Origin: Thermoguttaceae bacterium
Lineage (GTDB): Bacteria; Planctomycetota; Planctomycetia; Pirellulales; Thermoguttaceae
Reading direction: 5' to 3'
Length of the DNA: 64,000 bases
NCBI GenBank assembly: GCA_017407125.1
Contig: JAFQXE010000006.1
Location: 1 to 64,000, forward strand
This document shows, one piece after another, positions 51,089 to 59,513 of the stretch. The notes under the pieces were generated by a model that was not told the origin of the DNA, ran no database searches, and saw only the letters and a list, made by a program, of their open reading frames with translations. The position numbers and the translations under genes are program-made. The stretch's first letter is position 1. Each line of letters opens with the position of its first letter.

Positions 51089-52642
51089 ATGACAGCTTTT
51101 TATTCTCAAGGTTTGAATTCGTCTTTTTCGAATTCCGGAAACGCCGTTCTGGAAAACCCGTCTGAAAAAAATCATTCCCTTTTTGATTCCCCCGACAACG
51201 AATCAGAGCTTTGGTCTGACCAGTCTGCTTCTGAAGAAACGTTTGTCCTGGAAGAGGAAACGAGCGAACCCGACACAGGTCGATGGAACTCCGACCCGGT
51301 TAAAGTCTACATGAACCAGATGGCAAAACTGCCTCTGCTGACTCGCGAAGAAGAAGTCGAGCTGGCAAAAAAAATCGAAAAGGCTCGCCGCGGTTTTCGC
51401 GCCGCTCTGTTAGGATCGTACACTGTTATGCGGTACGCGTTCAACATGCTCAAAAAGGTTCAAAACGGAACCATCGCCTTTGACCGCAACATTCGCATTT
51501 CCCTTTCCGAACGGCTGACAAAAGGCAAGATTCGTCAGCGTCTGGAACCGAACCTCAAAACCCTGGAAAAGATGCTTGCGCGACAGCGCAAAAACTTCCG
51601 CGCGCTGATTGACGTTAACGTTGACAAAGAAAAACGAAAAGAACTGCTCAAACAAAATCGCCGCAGCAGCAAAAAAATGGTCTTCCTGGCGGAAGAACTC
51701 TCTCTGCGTTCTCGCCGCGTTAAAAGCATGCTCAAACTGCTGACGAATATGTCACAGCGAATGACGGAAATCTCTCAGGAACTCAAAAGCTCTTATCTGC
51801 CGGAAGAAACGCGCAAAGCGCTGAGAAAAGAACTTTTCTCTTTGATGATGACGACTCTGGAAGGCCCGAAAACGCTCGCTCGCCGTCTGGAAAAAGTCAA
51901 CGCTCAGTTGGCTCAATACGAAGAACTCAAAAAGCAGCTTACCAACAGCAACCTGCGTCTGGTCGTCTCAGTCGCCAAAAAATACCGCAACCGCGGCATG
52001 AGCTTCCTCGACCTGATTCAGGAAGGGTCAACCGGGTTGATGAGAGCGGTCGACAAGTACGAATACCGCCGCGGATTCAAATTCTCGACGTACGCAACCT
52101 GGTGGATTCGCCAGTCAATTACCCGCGCTATCGCCGACCACGGCCGCACGATTCGCATTCCCGTTCACATGATCGAAGCCATGGGACGCATTCGCGCCGC
52201 GTCCAACGAATTGTTACAGGAAACCGGACGCGAACCGTCCATGCTCGAAGCCGGCATGCGTATCAATCTGTCCCCCAAAAAAATCGCAAGACTCATACCT
52301 TTAACCTCTCCGACTGTCAGCATCGATCGCAACGTTGGCGACAACGAAGATAACAGCATCAGTGAATTTATCGAGGACGACACCGTTGACCGTCCGGAAC
52401 GCTGCGCGGTAAACGACATGCTTCGTCAAAAGCTGGAAGCCCTTCTCAAAACCCTTACTCCGCGCGAGCGCGACGTCATTCGATACCGTTACGGCATTGG
52501 CGCGTCCTACGCCTATACGCTGGAAGAAATCGGACGCATTTTCCGCGTTACAAGAGAACGCGTTCGACAGATCGAAACAAAAGCTCTGGAAAAGCTACAG
52601 AATCCACAACGATTAACTCAGCTCAGAGGCTTTTTGGATTAA
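51089..52642 (+). CDS. rpoD: Primary RNA polymerase sigma factor
   Basis: 517 aa. Region 1.2 is at about 66-110 ([20 protein letters not shown]), a long helical non-conserved region spans 111-285, region 2 is at 286-360 ([19 protein letters not shown], then YATWWIRQ), regions 3.0-3.2 follow, and region 4 (about 450-515) has the -35-binding helix [15 protein letters not shown]. The N-terminal 65 residues are acidic and do not look like a standard region 1.1. The ATG has GGAGG about 10 nt upstream. It is transcribed after dnaG, with a strong terminator downstream. Confidence 0.96.
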   Translation: MTAFYSQGLNSSFSNSGNAVLENPSEKNHSLFDSPDNESELWSDQSASEETFVLEEETSEPDTGRWNSDPVKVYMNQMAKLPLLTREEEVELAKKIEKARRGFRAALLGSYTVMRYAFNMLKKVQNGTIAFDRNIRISLSERLTKGKIRQRLEPNLKTLEKMLARQRKNFRALIDVNVDKEKRKELLKQNRRSSKKMVFLAEELSLRSRRVKSMLKLLTNMSQRMTEISQELKSSYLPEETRKALRKELFSLMMTTLEGPKTLARRLEKVNAQLAQYEELKKQLTNSNLRLVVSVAKKYRNRGMSFLDLIQEGSTGLMRAVDKYEYRRGFKFSTYATWWIRQSITRAIADHGRTIRIPVHMIEAMGRIRAASNELLQETGREPSMLEAGMRINLSPKKIARLIPLTSPTVSIDRNVGDNEDNSISEFIEDDTVDRPERCAVNDMLRQKLEALLKTLTPRERDVIRYRYGIGASYAYTLEEIGRIFRVTRERVRQIETKALEKLQNPQRLTQLRGFLD

Positions 52643-52652
52643 GTTCAAATGC

Positions 52653-52685
52653 AAAGAGGGTCGGCGAATCGTCGACCCTCTTTTG
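52653..52685 (+). terminator. Terminator between rpoD and dnaE
   Basis: Stem AAAGAGGGTCG (52653-52663) with CGACCCTCTTT (52673-52683) and trailing T. It mainly serves rpoD; on the minus strand the T-run is only three bases, so it is weaker for dnaE. Confidence 0.8.
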
Positions 52686-52743
52686 TAGTTTATCAATGAA
52701 AACGCTTTACAAAACTCTCCTCATTTCTGACTGCCAAGCGTTC

Positions 52744-55700
52744 TCAATTCGTCTTTTGCCAGCGTTTTCGCGTTTCTCTGGCTGGCATGTTCGGACGAAC
52801 GATATTAATCTTGATGTCGTTCGAGTTGATTCGCGTTTCCAACGCGGCGCGGAGTTCGTCACAGACGTTGAACTTTCTGGCGCTGGGCGCGAAAACAACG
52901 CATTGGTCGTCGGCGGTGTAGAACCGCAAAATCAACGGTTTTTCTCCGGGATAGCCGCTGAGAATGTCACTGACGTCATTGATAACCGTTGGGCCGTGAA
53001 CCTTTTCCGACAGCCGCAGTTCCAGGCTGCGAACGTATCGGTCGTCAATTTCTTCCAGCTTGTAAACGTCTGTGATGGTAAGGTTGGCGTTGTCAGATCC
53101 GTCGCGTTTATCAATCCGTCCAACGCAGGCGACGATGGCGTCTGAGGCGATAATTTCCGTCAAATTGGCGTACGTTTCCGGCCAGGCGTTACAGCGAATT
53201 GTCGCATCGAAATCTTCCAGGTCGAACGAGGCGTACATCGACGGACGCCCTGGCTTCGGTTCGCGAACGGAGCTGATTTTCAGAGCGGTTATCATGCCGC
53301 ACAGAACCACGGTTGATTTGTCCGGCAAAGCCAGCGCTTCCGGAACGGTATGCGTTCTCATAAACGAAATCTGAGATCGATAGGCGTCCATCGGGTGAGC
53401 GGACATGTAGAATCCCAGCGTTTCTTTTTCGTAGCCGCATTTCTCTTTGATGTCCCATTCCTCGACTTTCGGCAGCGGCTGAGCGGTTTTGACGCCGTCC
53501 TCTTCTTCCAAATCGCCGAAAATGCTCATCTGCCCGGCGGCTTTGTCCCTTGCAGCGCGAGCGCCGGAAGCAAAGGCGTTGTCCAGAGCAGCAATCATCG
53601 CAGCGCGCGGGGCGTGGAAGCAGTCAAACGCGCCGGCTTTGATCAGCGATTCGACCGCCGCCTTGGAAACCTTTTTCTGGTCGATTCGTTCGCAGAAATC
53701 GTACAAGTCAATAAACGGACCGTTCTCTTCGACTTCACGGCGAATTTCCGCTCCGGCTTCTTCGTTGCAGTTTTTAATCGCGCAGGCGCAGAAATGAATC
53801 TTGCCGTCCTGAATACGGTACGTCGGCCCCATCGTGTTGACGCACGGCGGGACGACTTCAACGCCCATGCGTTTGCAGTCTTCAATGTGCTCAACGGTCG
53901 GGTCTTTCTTGTTGAATTGACGATTGAGAAGGTCGCCGGTCAGCAGCGCCGCCATGAACTCTACCGGATAGTGACATTTCAGATACGCGGTGATATACGC
54001 GATCATGGCGTACGCCGTTGTATGGGATTTGTTGAACCCGTATCCGGCGAATTTGATAATCAAACTCCAAACCAGCTCGGCATTTTCTTTGGTCATGCCG
54101 TTTTTCTGAGCGCCCTCGACAAACGCCTCGTGGTTGGCGTCGATAATCGCCTGTTTCTTTTTACTGATGGCTTTAATAACCTTGTACGCTTTACCTAGCG
54201 GGATTTCGCCCAGCTTGTAAAGAATCTGCATGACCTGTTCCTGATAAACCATAACGCCGTTGGTTTCTTCCAGGACTTCTTTCATGACCGGGTGAAGGTA
54301 CTCCGCCGCCTGACGCCCATGCTTGACTTCGATGTACGTGTCAACCATGCCGCCTTCAAGCGGACCGGGACGGTACAGCGCCAAAATAGCGATGATGTCA
54401 CGGATATTGTCCGGCTTCATTCGCTTGAGCAGGTCGCGCATCCCGCCGGATTCCAGCTGAAATACGCCCTTGGATTCCCCGCGGCACAGCAGGTCGTAAG
54501 ACGGTTTGTCGTCCAGAGGCAGATTGTAAACGTCGAGGTCTTTCCCGGTCGTCTGCTTGATAAGCCGAACGGAGTCGGTCAGAATCGAGAGGTTTCTCAA
54601 GCCGAGAAAGTCCATTTTCAGCAAGCCGGCTTTTTCGACGTCACAGCCTTCCCATTGCGTTACATAGTCCTCTTTTCCGCTGACGGTCATCAACGGAATA
54701 AACTTGTCGATAGCGTCGCCGCCAATAACGACGGCGCAGGCGTGCGTGCCGCACTGACGAGTCAAGCCCTCGGTTCTCATCGCCAGGTCGATCAAATCGT
54801 GAAGCGTAGGGTCGTTGTCGTATATCGCTTTGAAGTCCGGGCTTTCCGCCAGCGTCTTTTTGATGGTCGTATGCGGGGCGTCAGGAATTTTAGACGTACA
54901 CATCGACACCTCGTTGAGCGAGATTCCCAGCGCGCGGCCAACGTCTTTGATCGCGTTTTTCGCCGCCATCGTGCCGTAGGTCCCGATCTGAGCGACGTGG
55001 TCTTCCCCGTAGCGGTCTTTGACGTACTGAATGACTTCCGCCCGGCGCGCCTGTTCGAAGTCGACGTCAATATCAGGCGCCTCCGTTCGGTTCTCGTCCA
55101 GGAATCGTTCAAAGAGCAAATTGTATTCCAGCGGGCAGACGCGGCTGATGCCCAAAGCGTAACTTGTCAGCGCACCGACGCCGGAACCTCTGGCTGTACA
55201 TTCAATCCCTTTTTCCCGGGCGAAATGCACGTAGTCCCAAACGATCAAAAAGTAGTTGGGAAATCCCAGCTTGTTGATAACGTCGTGTTCTCTCTTGAGT
55301 CGGTCGAGAACTTCCTGTGACAATTTTCCGTCTTTGTAACGCTTGGGGTTGTTGGCGTAGTTCTTTTTCAGACCCTCGATGCACAAGTCCCATAAATATT
55401 CTTGAGACGTCTTGCCGTCCGGCGGAGTGAAGACCGGGAAATACCGCTGACCGAGTTTCCAGTCCACGTCGCACCGCTGGGCGATTTCGTCCGACCGAGC
55501 CACAGCGTCCTCGAACCCCGGGAATTTTTCGTACATCTGTTCCGGCGACCGAAGGAAGAACTGGTCGGTTTCCATTCGCATTCGGTTCTGTTCCGACCGG
55601 AGCGATTTCGTATTGACGCACAGAAGAATATCCTGCACCGGGGCGTCTTCCTGTTTGATGTAATGGACGTCAGACGTGGCGACAAGCGGGATGTTCATTC

Positions 55701-56295
55701 GTTTGGACATCTCGACCATGTGCTTCATCGCGATCGCCTGTTCGGGAATGTCGTTGTTCTGGATTTCAAAATAATAGCGGTCGCCGAAAACGTCGCGATA
55801 CCAGCTGGCGACTTCTTCCGCCTGTTCAATCGCCGCGCCGGTTGGAGAAATGAGCAGCTGGTTGATCTCCCCGCCCAGGCAGCCGGACAGAACAATAATC
55901 CCCTCGTTGTACTGCTTGAGCAGTTCCTTGTCGATTCTCGGCTTGTAGTAATACCCTTCCAAAAACGCCAGCGACGCCAGTTTGATAAGGTTGTTAAACC
56001 CGGTCATGTTCATCGCCAGCATGGTCAAGTGGTAGTTTGACCCCTTCATGCCGCCGGTGTGAAGTCGTCTGTCGCCCGGCGCAACGTACGCTTCGTACCC
56101 CAAAACCGGGTGAATATCCATGCTTTTCGCCATTTCGTAGAACTTCAGCGCGCCGTACAGGTTGCCGTGGTCTGTTAACGCCAGCGACGTCATGCCCAGC
56201 TCTTTGGCGCGGGACAGCAGCCCGTCCAAGGTTCCTGCGCCGTCTAAAAGGGAATATTCGCTATGACAATGAAGATGTGTAAAGGGTCCAGTCAT
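52744..56295 (-). CDS. dnaE: DNA polymerase III alpha subunit
   Basis: 1183 aa, standard DnaE1 size. It is the replicative polymerase subunit. The N-terminal PHP domain begins FTHLHCHSEYSLLDG. The palm has the catalytic Asp pair in PDIDVDFEQARR, with fingers motifs GVFQLESGGM and RPGPLEGGMV. The tandem helix-hairpin-helix and OB-fold region lies at about 850-1080 (GMITALKISS, FDLEDFDATI). All hallmarks are intact. It is convergent with rpoD and has its own promoter downstream of the inositol monophosphatase gene. Confidence 0.97.
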   Translation of the reverse strand: MTGPFTHLHCHSEYSLLDGAGTLDGLLSRAKELGMTSLALTDHGNLYGALKFYEMAKSMDIHPVLGYEAYVAPGDRRLHTGGMKGSNYHLTMLAMNMTGFNNLIKLASLAFLEGYYYKPRIDKELLKQYNEGIIVLSGCLGGEINQLLISPTGAAIEQAEEVASWYRDVFGDRYYFEIQNNDIPEQAIAMKHMVEMSKRMNIPLVATSDVHYIKQEDAPVQDILLCVNTKSLRSEQNRMRMETDQFFLRSPEQMYEKFPGFEDAVARSDEIAQRCDVDWKLGQRYFPVFTPPDGKTSQEYLWDLCIEGLKKNYANNPKRYKDGKLSQEVLDRLKREHDVINKLGFPNYFLIVWDYVHFAREKGIECTARGSGVGALTSYALGISRVCPLEYNLLFERFLDENRTEAPDIDVDFEQARRAEVIQYVKDRYGEDHVAQIGTYGTMAAKNAIKDVGRALGISLNEVSMCTSKIPDAPHTTIKKTLAESPDFKAIYDNDPTLHDLIDLAMRTEGLTRQCGTHACAVVIGGDAIDKFIPLMTVSGKEDYVTQWEGCDVEKAGLLKMDFLGLRNLSILTDSVRLIKQTTGKDLDVYNLPLDDKPSYDLLCRGESKGVFQLESGGMRDLLKRMKPDNIRDIIAILALYRPGPLEGGMVDTYIEVKHGRQAAEYLHPVMKEVLEETNGVMVYQEQVMQILYKLGEIPLGKAYKVIKAISKKKQAIIDANHEAFVEGAQKNGMTKENAELVWSLIIKFAGYGFNKSHTTAYAMIAYITAYLKCHYPVEFMAALLTGDLLNRQFNKKDPTVEHIEDCKRMGVEVVPPCVNTMGPTYRIQDGKIHFCACAIKNCNEEAGAEIRREVEENGPFIDLYDFCERIDQKKVSKAAVESLIKAGAFDCFHAPRAAMIAALDNAFASGARAARDKAAGQMSIFGDLEEEDGVKTAQPLPKVEEWDIKEKCGYEKETLGFYMSAHPMDAYRSQISFMRTHTVPEALALPDKSTVVLCGMITALKISSVREPKPGRPSMYASFDLEDFDATIRCNAWPETYANLTEIIASDAIVACVGRIDKRDGSDNANLTITDVYKLEEIDDRYVRSLELRLSEKVHGPTVINDVSDILSGYPGEKPLILRFYTADDQCVVFAPSARKFNVCDELRAALETRINSNDIKINIVRPNMPARETRKRWQKTN

Positions 56296-56360
56296 GGGGA
56301 TTAGTGAGTATGCAATGGGGAGTAGGAAATAGCTGCGCTTTGCGCTGCTAGCTTCTGGTT
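56296..56360. repeat. Degenerate heptad hairpin H10 in the dnaE leader
   Basis: Left words ATGGGGAGTAGGAAATAGC, loop GCGCTTTGCGC (56335-56345), right GCTAGCTTCTGG. The arms are poorly complementary, but the loop matches the other hairpins. Confidence 0.5.
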
Positions 56361-56388
56361 AGTGTATTATATTTTGATGTTTTGTCAA
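56361..56388 (-). promoter_or_regulatory. Promoter of dnaE
   Basis: On the minus strand TTGACA (56388-56383), 16-bp spacer, TACACT (56366-56361). It lies just after the stop of the upstream gene on the same strand. Confidence 0.55.
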
Positions 56389-56403
56389 GACGCCAATGGG
56401 AAA

Positions 56404-57198
56404 TTAGTCGTTAGCTGAGTGCACGCAATTCAATATCGCGGCGTGAAGTTTCTCGTTGGACGTTGCCAGCAACGCAGCGCGGTCGACGTCGAACGGGGAG
56501 CCGTCAGCGGCGGTTACAACTCCGCCCGCCTCTTTGACCAGTAAAACGCCGGCAGCAACGTCCCACGAATGAGCGGAAAAGTTCATCGTAGCGTCGAAAA
56601 TTCCCCGGGCTGTGTACGCCAGGTTCAACGCCAGCGATCCCGTGCGGCGCATCGCCTGACATTCTCCCGTCAGCTTGAGAAACGCCTTGAAGTCGTCACA
56701 TTCCTGCGTTATGTTGGGCGGGAACCCAAACCCGATAAGAGAATCGATGAGCTTATCAACCGGCGAAACGTGAAGCTCGGCGCCGTTGAGCCACGCCCCA
56801 TGTCCGGCGACGGCGGAATAGAACTCGTCGTAACACGGCGCGTAAATCCCGCTGACAAACAGCTCGCCCCGAAACTCCAGCGCCAGCGAGACGCAAAAAT
56901 GCGGGCTGCCGTGCGCGTAGTTCGTCGTGCCGTCCAACGGGTCGAGAATCCATCGGTACTCGGATTCCGGGTCCGGGACGGGGTAATTTGTATCGTCTAT
57001 GGTTTCTTCCCCCACAAAAATATGAGTGGGAAACGCCTCAGCGAGAATGTCCCGCACCGCCTTTTGCGCTCGGCGGTCGGAGTCCGTTACCAGGTCGCGG
57101 ACGTCTTTATGATACACCGCCGCTTTGCCAAACCCGTCCATGAGGACTTTCCCCGCCGCCTTGCACGACTCTCGAAGAACTTCTGTAAAACTTGCCAT
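56404..57198 (-). CDS. suhB: Inositol-1-monophosphatase family protein
   Basis: 264 aa, normal SuhB/IMPase length. The Mg2+ sites are all there: GEETIDD (Glu about 70), WILDPLDGTTN (about 90-100) and WDVAAGVLLVKEAGG near residue 212. It should dephosphorylate inositol monophosphates or related sugar phosphates in the cytoplasm; SuhB relatives also act in rRNA antitermination, so the symbol reflects family only. It is upstream of dnaE in the same direction but dnaE has its own promoter. Repeat H11 separates it from the LeuD-like gene. Confidence 0.88.
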   Translation of the reverse strand: MASFTEVLRESCKAAGKVLMDGFGKAAVYHKDVRDLVTDSDRRAQKAVRDILAEAFPTHIFVGEETIDDTNYPVPDPESEYRWILDPLDGTTNYAHGSPHFCVSLALEFRGELFVSGIYAPCYDEFYSAVAGHGAWLNGAELHVSPVDKLIDSLIGFGFPPNITQECDDFKAFLKLTGECQAMRRTGSLALNLAYTARGIFDATMNFSAHSWDVAAGVLLVKEAGGVVTAADGSPFDVDRAALLATSNEKLHAAILNCVHSAND

Positions 57199-57239
57199 GA
57201 GTATTATAGTAATATAAAAAGGAATTCTTTGGTTAATCT

Positions 57240-57359
57240 GAAGCTGCTAGCTCCTAGCTTCTAGCCTTTAGCTTTTTAATGTTAGCTTCTGGCTTTAAAC
57301 GCTAACGTTATGAACCTTAAGCCCCAAGCTAGCAGCTAGCAGCTAATAGCTAGGAGCTA
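57240..57359. repeat. Heptad hairpin H11
   Basis: Left 7-mers CTAGCTC/CTAGCTT/CTAGCCT/TTAGCTT (57247-57275), right AAGCTAGCAGCTAGCAGCTA-like words (57326-57357). The stop codon of the LeuD-like gene (complement of 57357-57359) lies in the right arm. The word family is the same as H8. Confidence 0.8.
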
Positions 57360-57797
57360 TTTATTCCACTTCTCCTCGTACGCTTCAATTGCCTTCTCGG
57401 CAGACAGGGCAAAGGAGACAATATCCACGCCGTCCATTAAACAGCGTTTATAAAAGGAGTCTGCTTCAAACGGAACGCTCAAGCCGAACTCGTCGGAAAC
57501 GGTTTGCGATTCCAGGTTAACCGTCAGTTTGTATCCAGGACGATCAGAGACATTTTGTAACAGTTGTTTAATCTGCTCATCGGACAACGTAATCGGCAAA
57601 ATGCCGTTCTGCAACGCCATTTTAGTAAACCGCGAGGAAAACTCCGAGGCAACAACCGCTTTGACGCCGCTATCCGTCCAATCCTGCAGAGTCTGTTCTT
57701 CGGATTTAAACAGACTGCGCGATATTAAAAACGCCGCTCCGATACTCTCCTTTGCAACGTCTGCCGCTAAACCTGTTATTGAAATGTATTTATCCAT
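57357..57797 (-). CDS. Shortened LeuD-like protein (isopropylmalate isomerase small-subunit fold)
   Basis: 146 aa against about 200 for LeuD. The C-terminal two thirds match well: GVKAVVASEFSSRFTKMALQ, NGILPITLSDEQIKQLL, YKLTVNLESQTVS, then PFEADSFYKRCLMDGVD and a terminal YEEKW. The first residues (MDKYISITGLAAD) echo the LeuD start, but about 40 residues with the DTDxIIP motif are deleted. The substrate loop GCGSSREHAPWAL is replaced by KSEEQTLQDWTDS. Every active-site element is therefore lost, although the frame is open and the fold region conserved. It lies 42 bp after the LeuC-like gene, in the order leuC-leuD. Confidence 0.8.
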   Translation of the reverse strand: MDKYISITGLAADVAKESIGAAFLISRSLFKSEEQTLQDWTDSGVKAVVASEFSSRFTKMALQNGILPITLSDEQIKQLLQNVSDRPGYKLTVNLESQTVSDEFGLSVPFEADSFYKRCLMDGVDIVSFALSAEKAIEAYEEKWNK

Positions 57798-57839
57798 ATA
57801 TGAACGTTTACCAGGTTATTAGTTATATGCAAATCTATT

Positions 57840-59240
57840 TTATCTGTATTCCCAATTTCGAATGTCGGTGAATTTTCCGGTTATAGCCGCGGCGGCAGCC
57901 ATGGCGGGGCTGACAAGGCACGTACGGACGCCGGAACAGATTTGAAATTCGGAAGAGGTTGACGCGCAAATGCCATTTGTGGGCGCGTCTTCCAGTTCGA
58001 TGTTAGATGACCCCGGTTCGCCCCATCGGAATCCGGCGTCGAGGAAAATCTTGTCCAATCCCGCCGCCTCAGCTTTCATCTTGACAATGCCCGACCCCGG
58101 CGAAACGACGGCTGTTACATTCGGATTGCATTTGTATCCCTTGACAACCTTGGCGGCGGCGCGAAGGTCGCCCAACCGACCGCCAGCGCTCGATCCGATA
58201 AACGCGCAGTCAACAGCAATGTCGGTCATATTCCACAAAGGTGAGAAGCCCATGAATTTTAATGCTTTATGCATCAAGTGATGACAAAAATCGTTTAAAT
58301 GCTCGTCCGTGAGTGGAATGCAGTCGTCAATGGACAAGCTGAAGCCGGGTGCAATCCCCCACGATACCGTCGGTTTGATTTCCGATGCGTCGATTTGAAT
58401 TGTCTTGTCGTAAGCGCAGCCGTCGTCTGACCGAAACGATTTCCATTTTGTTACAGCTGCATCAAACTCCCGACCCAACATCGGACAATGAGGACGTCCT
58501 TTGAGATACTTGAACGTCAGCTCATCGGGGGCGATGATAGCGGAAAGCGCGCCGGAATAAGACGTCATATTGCAAAGCGTCAGACGACCTGTCATATTCA
58601 GGGTACGAATCGCTTCGCCGGTGTATTCGATTACATATTGGTCTAATAATTCGTCCTGACGCATCAGATCGAACGCTTTGATGAGAACCGCCATGGCGAG
58701 GTCTTTTGCAGACGAGCCGGGCGGCAGCGCGCCGTTAACGCGAATTTCCATCAGTTTCGGCTTGACCATCGGCATCGACTGGGCCGCCAAAACGCACTCG
58801 CTTTCTTTGGCGTTGACTTCCAGAGCCAGCGCGCCCAGCGCCCCGCAAGTGGACGCATGCAAGGCGCCGCTGACAATCGTCATACCGGGCTGAACGATGC
58901 CCTGCTCAGGAGCGACTACGTAAATCAGCCCCTGATTGACGTTCCCGATTCCAAAACAGCCGATACATTTCTCTCGGCAGTTGTCAACAAGACTTTGAAT
59001 CTGCTTCTCAACTTCCGGGGTTTTCGCCGCTTTGGCAGAAACGTTTCTGTCGATAGTCGCAATGGTTCTGTCCGGACGCCAAATATCCCGTCCGTCGCTG
59101 CGTAAGCGTTCAAACGCCTGCGGACCGGCGACTTCCGTAAGCAGTTGATAGTCTATATAAACTAACGGAACAGCGCCGTCCGCCGACTGAACGAGGTGGG
59201 CGTCCCAGATTTTGTCGAGTATGGTTTTAGGCGTTGGCAT
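57840..59240 (-). CDS. LeuC-like protein lacking Fe-S ligands (isopropylmalate isomerase large-subunit fold)
   Basis: 466 aa from the ATG at 59240 (GAGG upstream), full LeuC length and clearly homologous to E. coli LeuC throughout. All three cluster cysteines are gone: GSCTNSR reads GSSAGGR (Ser351), and GCSMCLA reads GSSNIEL (Ser411, Ile414). Substrate or catalytic motifs are changed too: DHN to DRN (64-66) and CGDSHTATHG to SGALHASTCG. Structural motifs stay intact (YVVAPEQGIVQPGMTIV, LTLCNM, LVSPAMAAAAAITG). It cannot carry an aconitase-type [4Fe-4S] cluster, so isomerase activity is very unlikely. The partner LeuD-like gene is equally degenerate. Function unknown; a binding or regulatory role is a guess. 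Confidence 0.88.
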   Translation of the reverse strand: MPTPKTILDKIWDAHLVQSADGAVPLVYIDYQLLTEVAGPQAFERLRSDGRDIWRPDRTIATIDRNVSAKAAKTPEVEKQIQSLVDNCREKCIGCFGIGNVNQGLIYVVAPEQGIVQPGMTIVSGALHASTCGALGALALEVNAKESECVLAAQSMPMVKPKLMEIRVNGALPPGSSAKDLAMAVLIKAFDLMRQDELLDQYVIEYTGEAIRTLNMTGRLTLCNMTSYSGALSAIIAPDELTFKYLKGRPHCPMLGREFDAAVTKWKSFRSDDGCAYDKTIQIDASEIKPTVSWGIAPGFSLSIDDCIPLTDEHLNDFCHHLMHKALKFMGFSPLWNMTDIAVDCAFIGSSAGGRLGDLRAAAKVVKGYKCNPNVTAVVSPGSGIVKMKAEAAGLDKIFLDAGFRWGEPGSSNIELEDAPTNGICASTSSEFQICSGVRTCLVSPAMAAAAAITGKFTDIRNWEYR

Positions 59241-59275
59241 GAACCCCTCTTGATGATTTAACGAAACTGGATTTC

Positions 59276-59304
59276 TGGATTCCTCAATAAGCAATCGAAT
59301 CCAT
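59276..59304 (-). promoter_or_regulatory. Leader hairpin and mini-ORF before the LeuC-like gene
   Basis: TGGATTC (59303-59297, minus strand) pairs with GAATCCA (59282-59276) around a 14-nt loop. A six-codon frame, MDSIAY then stop, starts at 59304, close to the predicted transcription start. A role as attenuator is speculative. Confidence 0.3.
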
Positions 59305-59309
59305 GTTTT

Positions 59310-59337
59310 ATTATACCCGTCTTCCAGTTTTTTACAA
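59310..59337 (-). promoter_or_regulatory. Promoter of the LeuC/LeuD-like pair
   Basis: TTGTAA (59337-59332), 16-bp spacer, perfect TATAAT (59315-59310), leader about 63 nt. Confidence 0.7.
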
Positions 59338-59352
59338 GACGGCGGGGGGTGA

Positions 59353-59437
59353 GAATTAGCAATTGTCAATTATCAATTAGCAATTGTTGAATCGCTTTGC
59401 GAAATTGCTAATTGATAATTGCAAATTGATATTTGTC
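59353..59437. repeat. Heptad hairpin H12
   Basis: Left AATTAGC/AATTGTC/AATTATC/AATTAGC 7-mers, loop GAATCGCTTTGCGAAATT, right arm TTGCTAA/TTGATAA/TTGCAAA. It lies between two divergent promoters; the word family is the same as H6 and H9. Confidence 0.8.
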
Positions 59438-59448
59438 TTTTGCGCCTC

Positions 59449-59477
59449 TTGACGGGGAATTGCGAGGCGGGTATAAT
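59449..59477 (+). promoter_or_regulatory. Promoter of the FAD oxidoreductase
   Basis: TTGACG (59449-59454), 17-bp spacer, TATAAT (59472-59477), ATG at 59514. Confidence 0.75.
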
Positions 59478-59513
59478 CAATAAAAAACTCGCAATCAACA
59501 AATTATCACGACT

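Noticed and set aside
57840..59240. Functional 3-isopropylmalate dehydratase (LeuC)
   Set aside because: All three Fe-S cysteines and several substrate motifs are missing, so the enzyme name would mislead.
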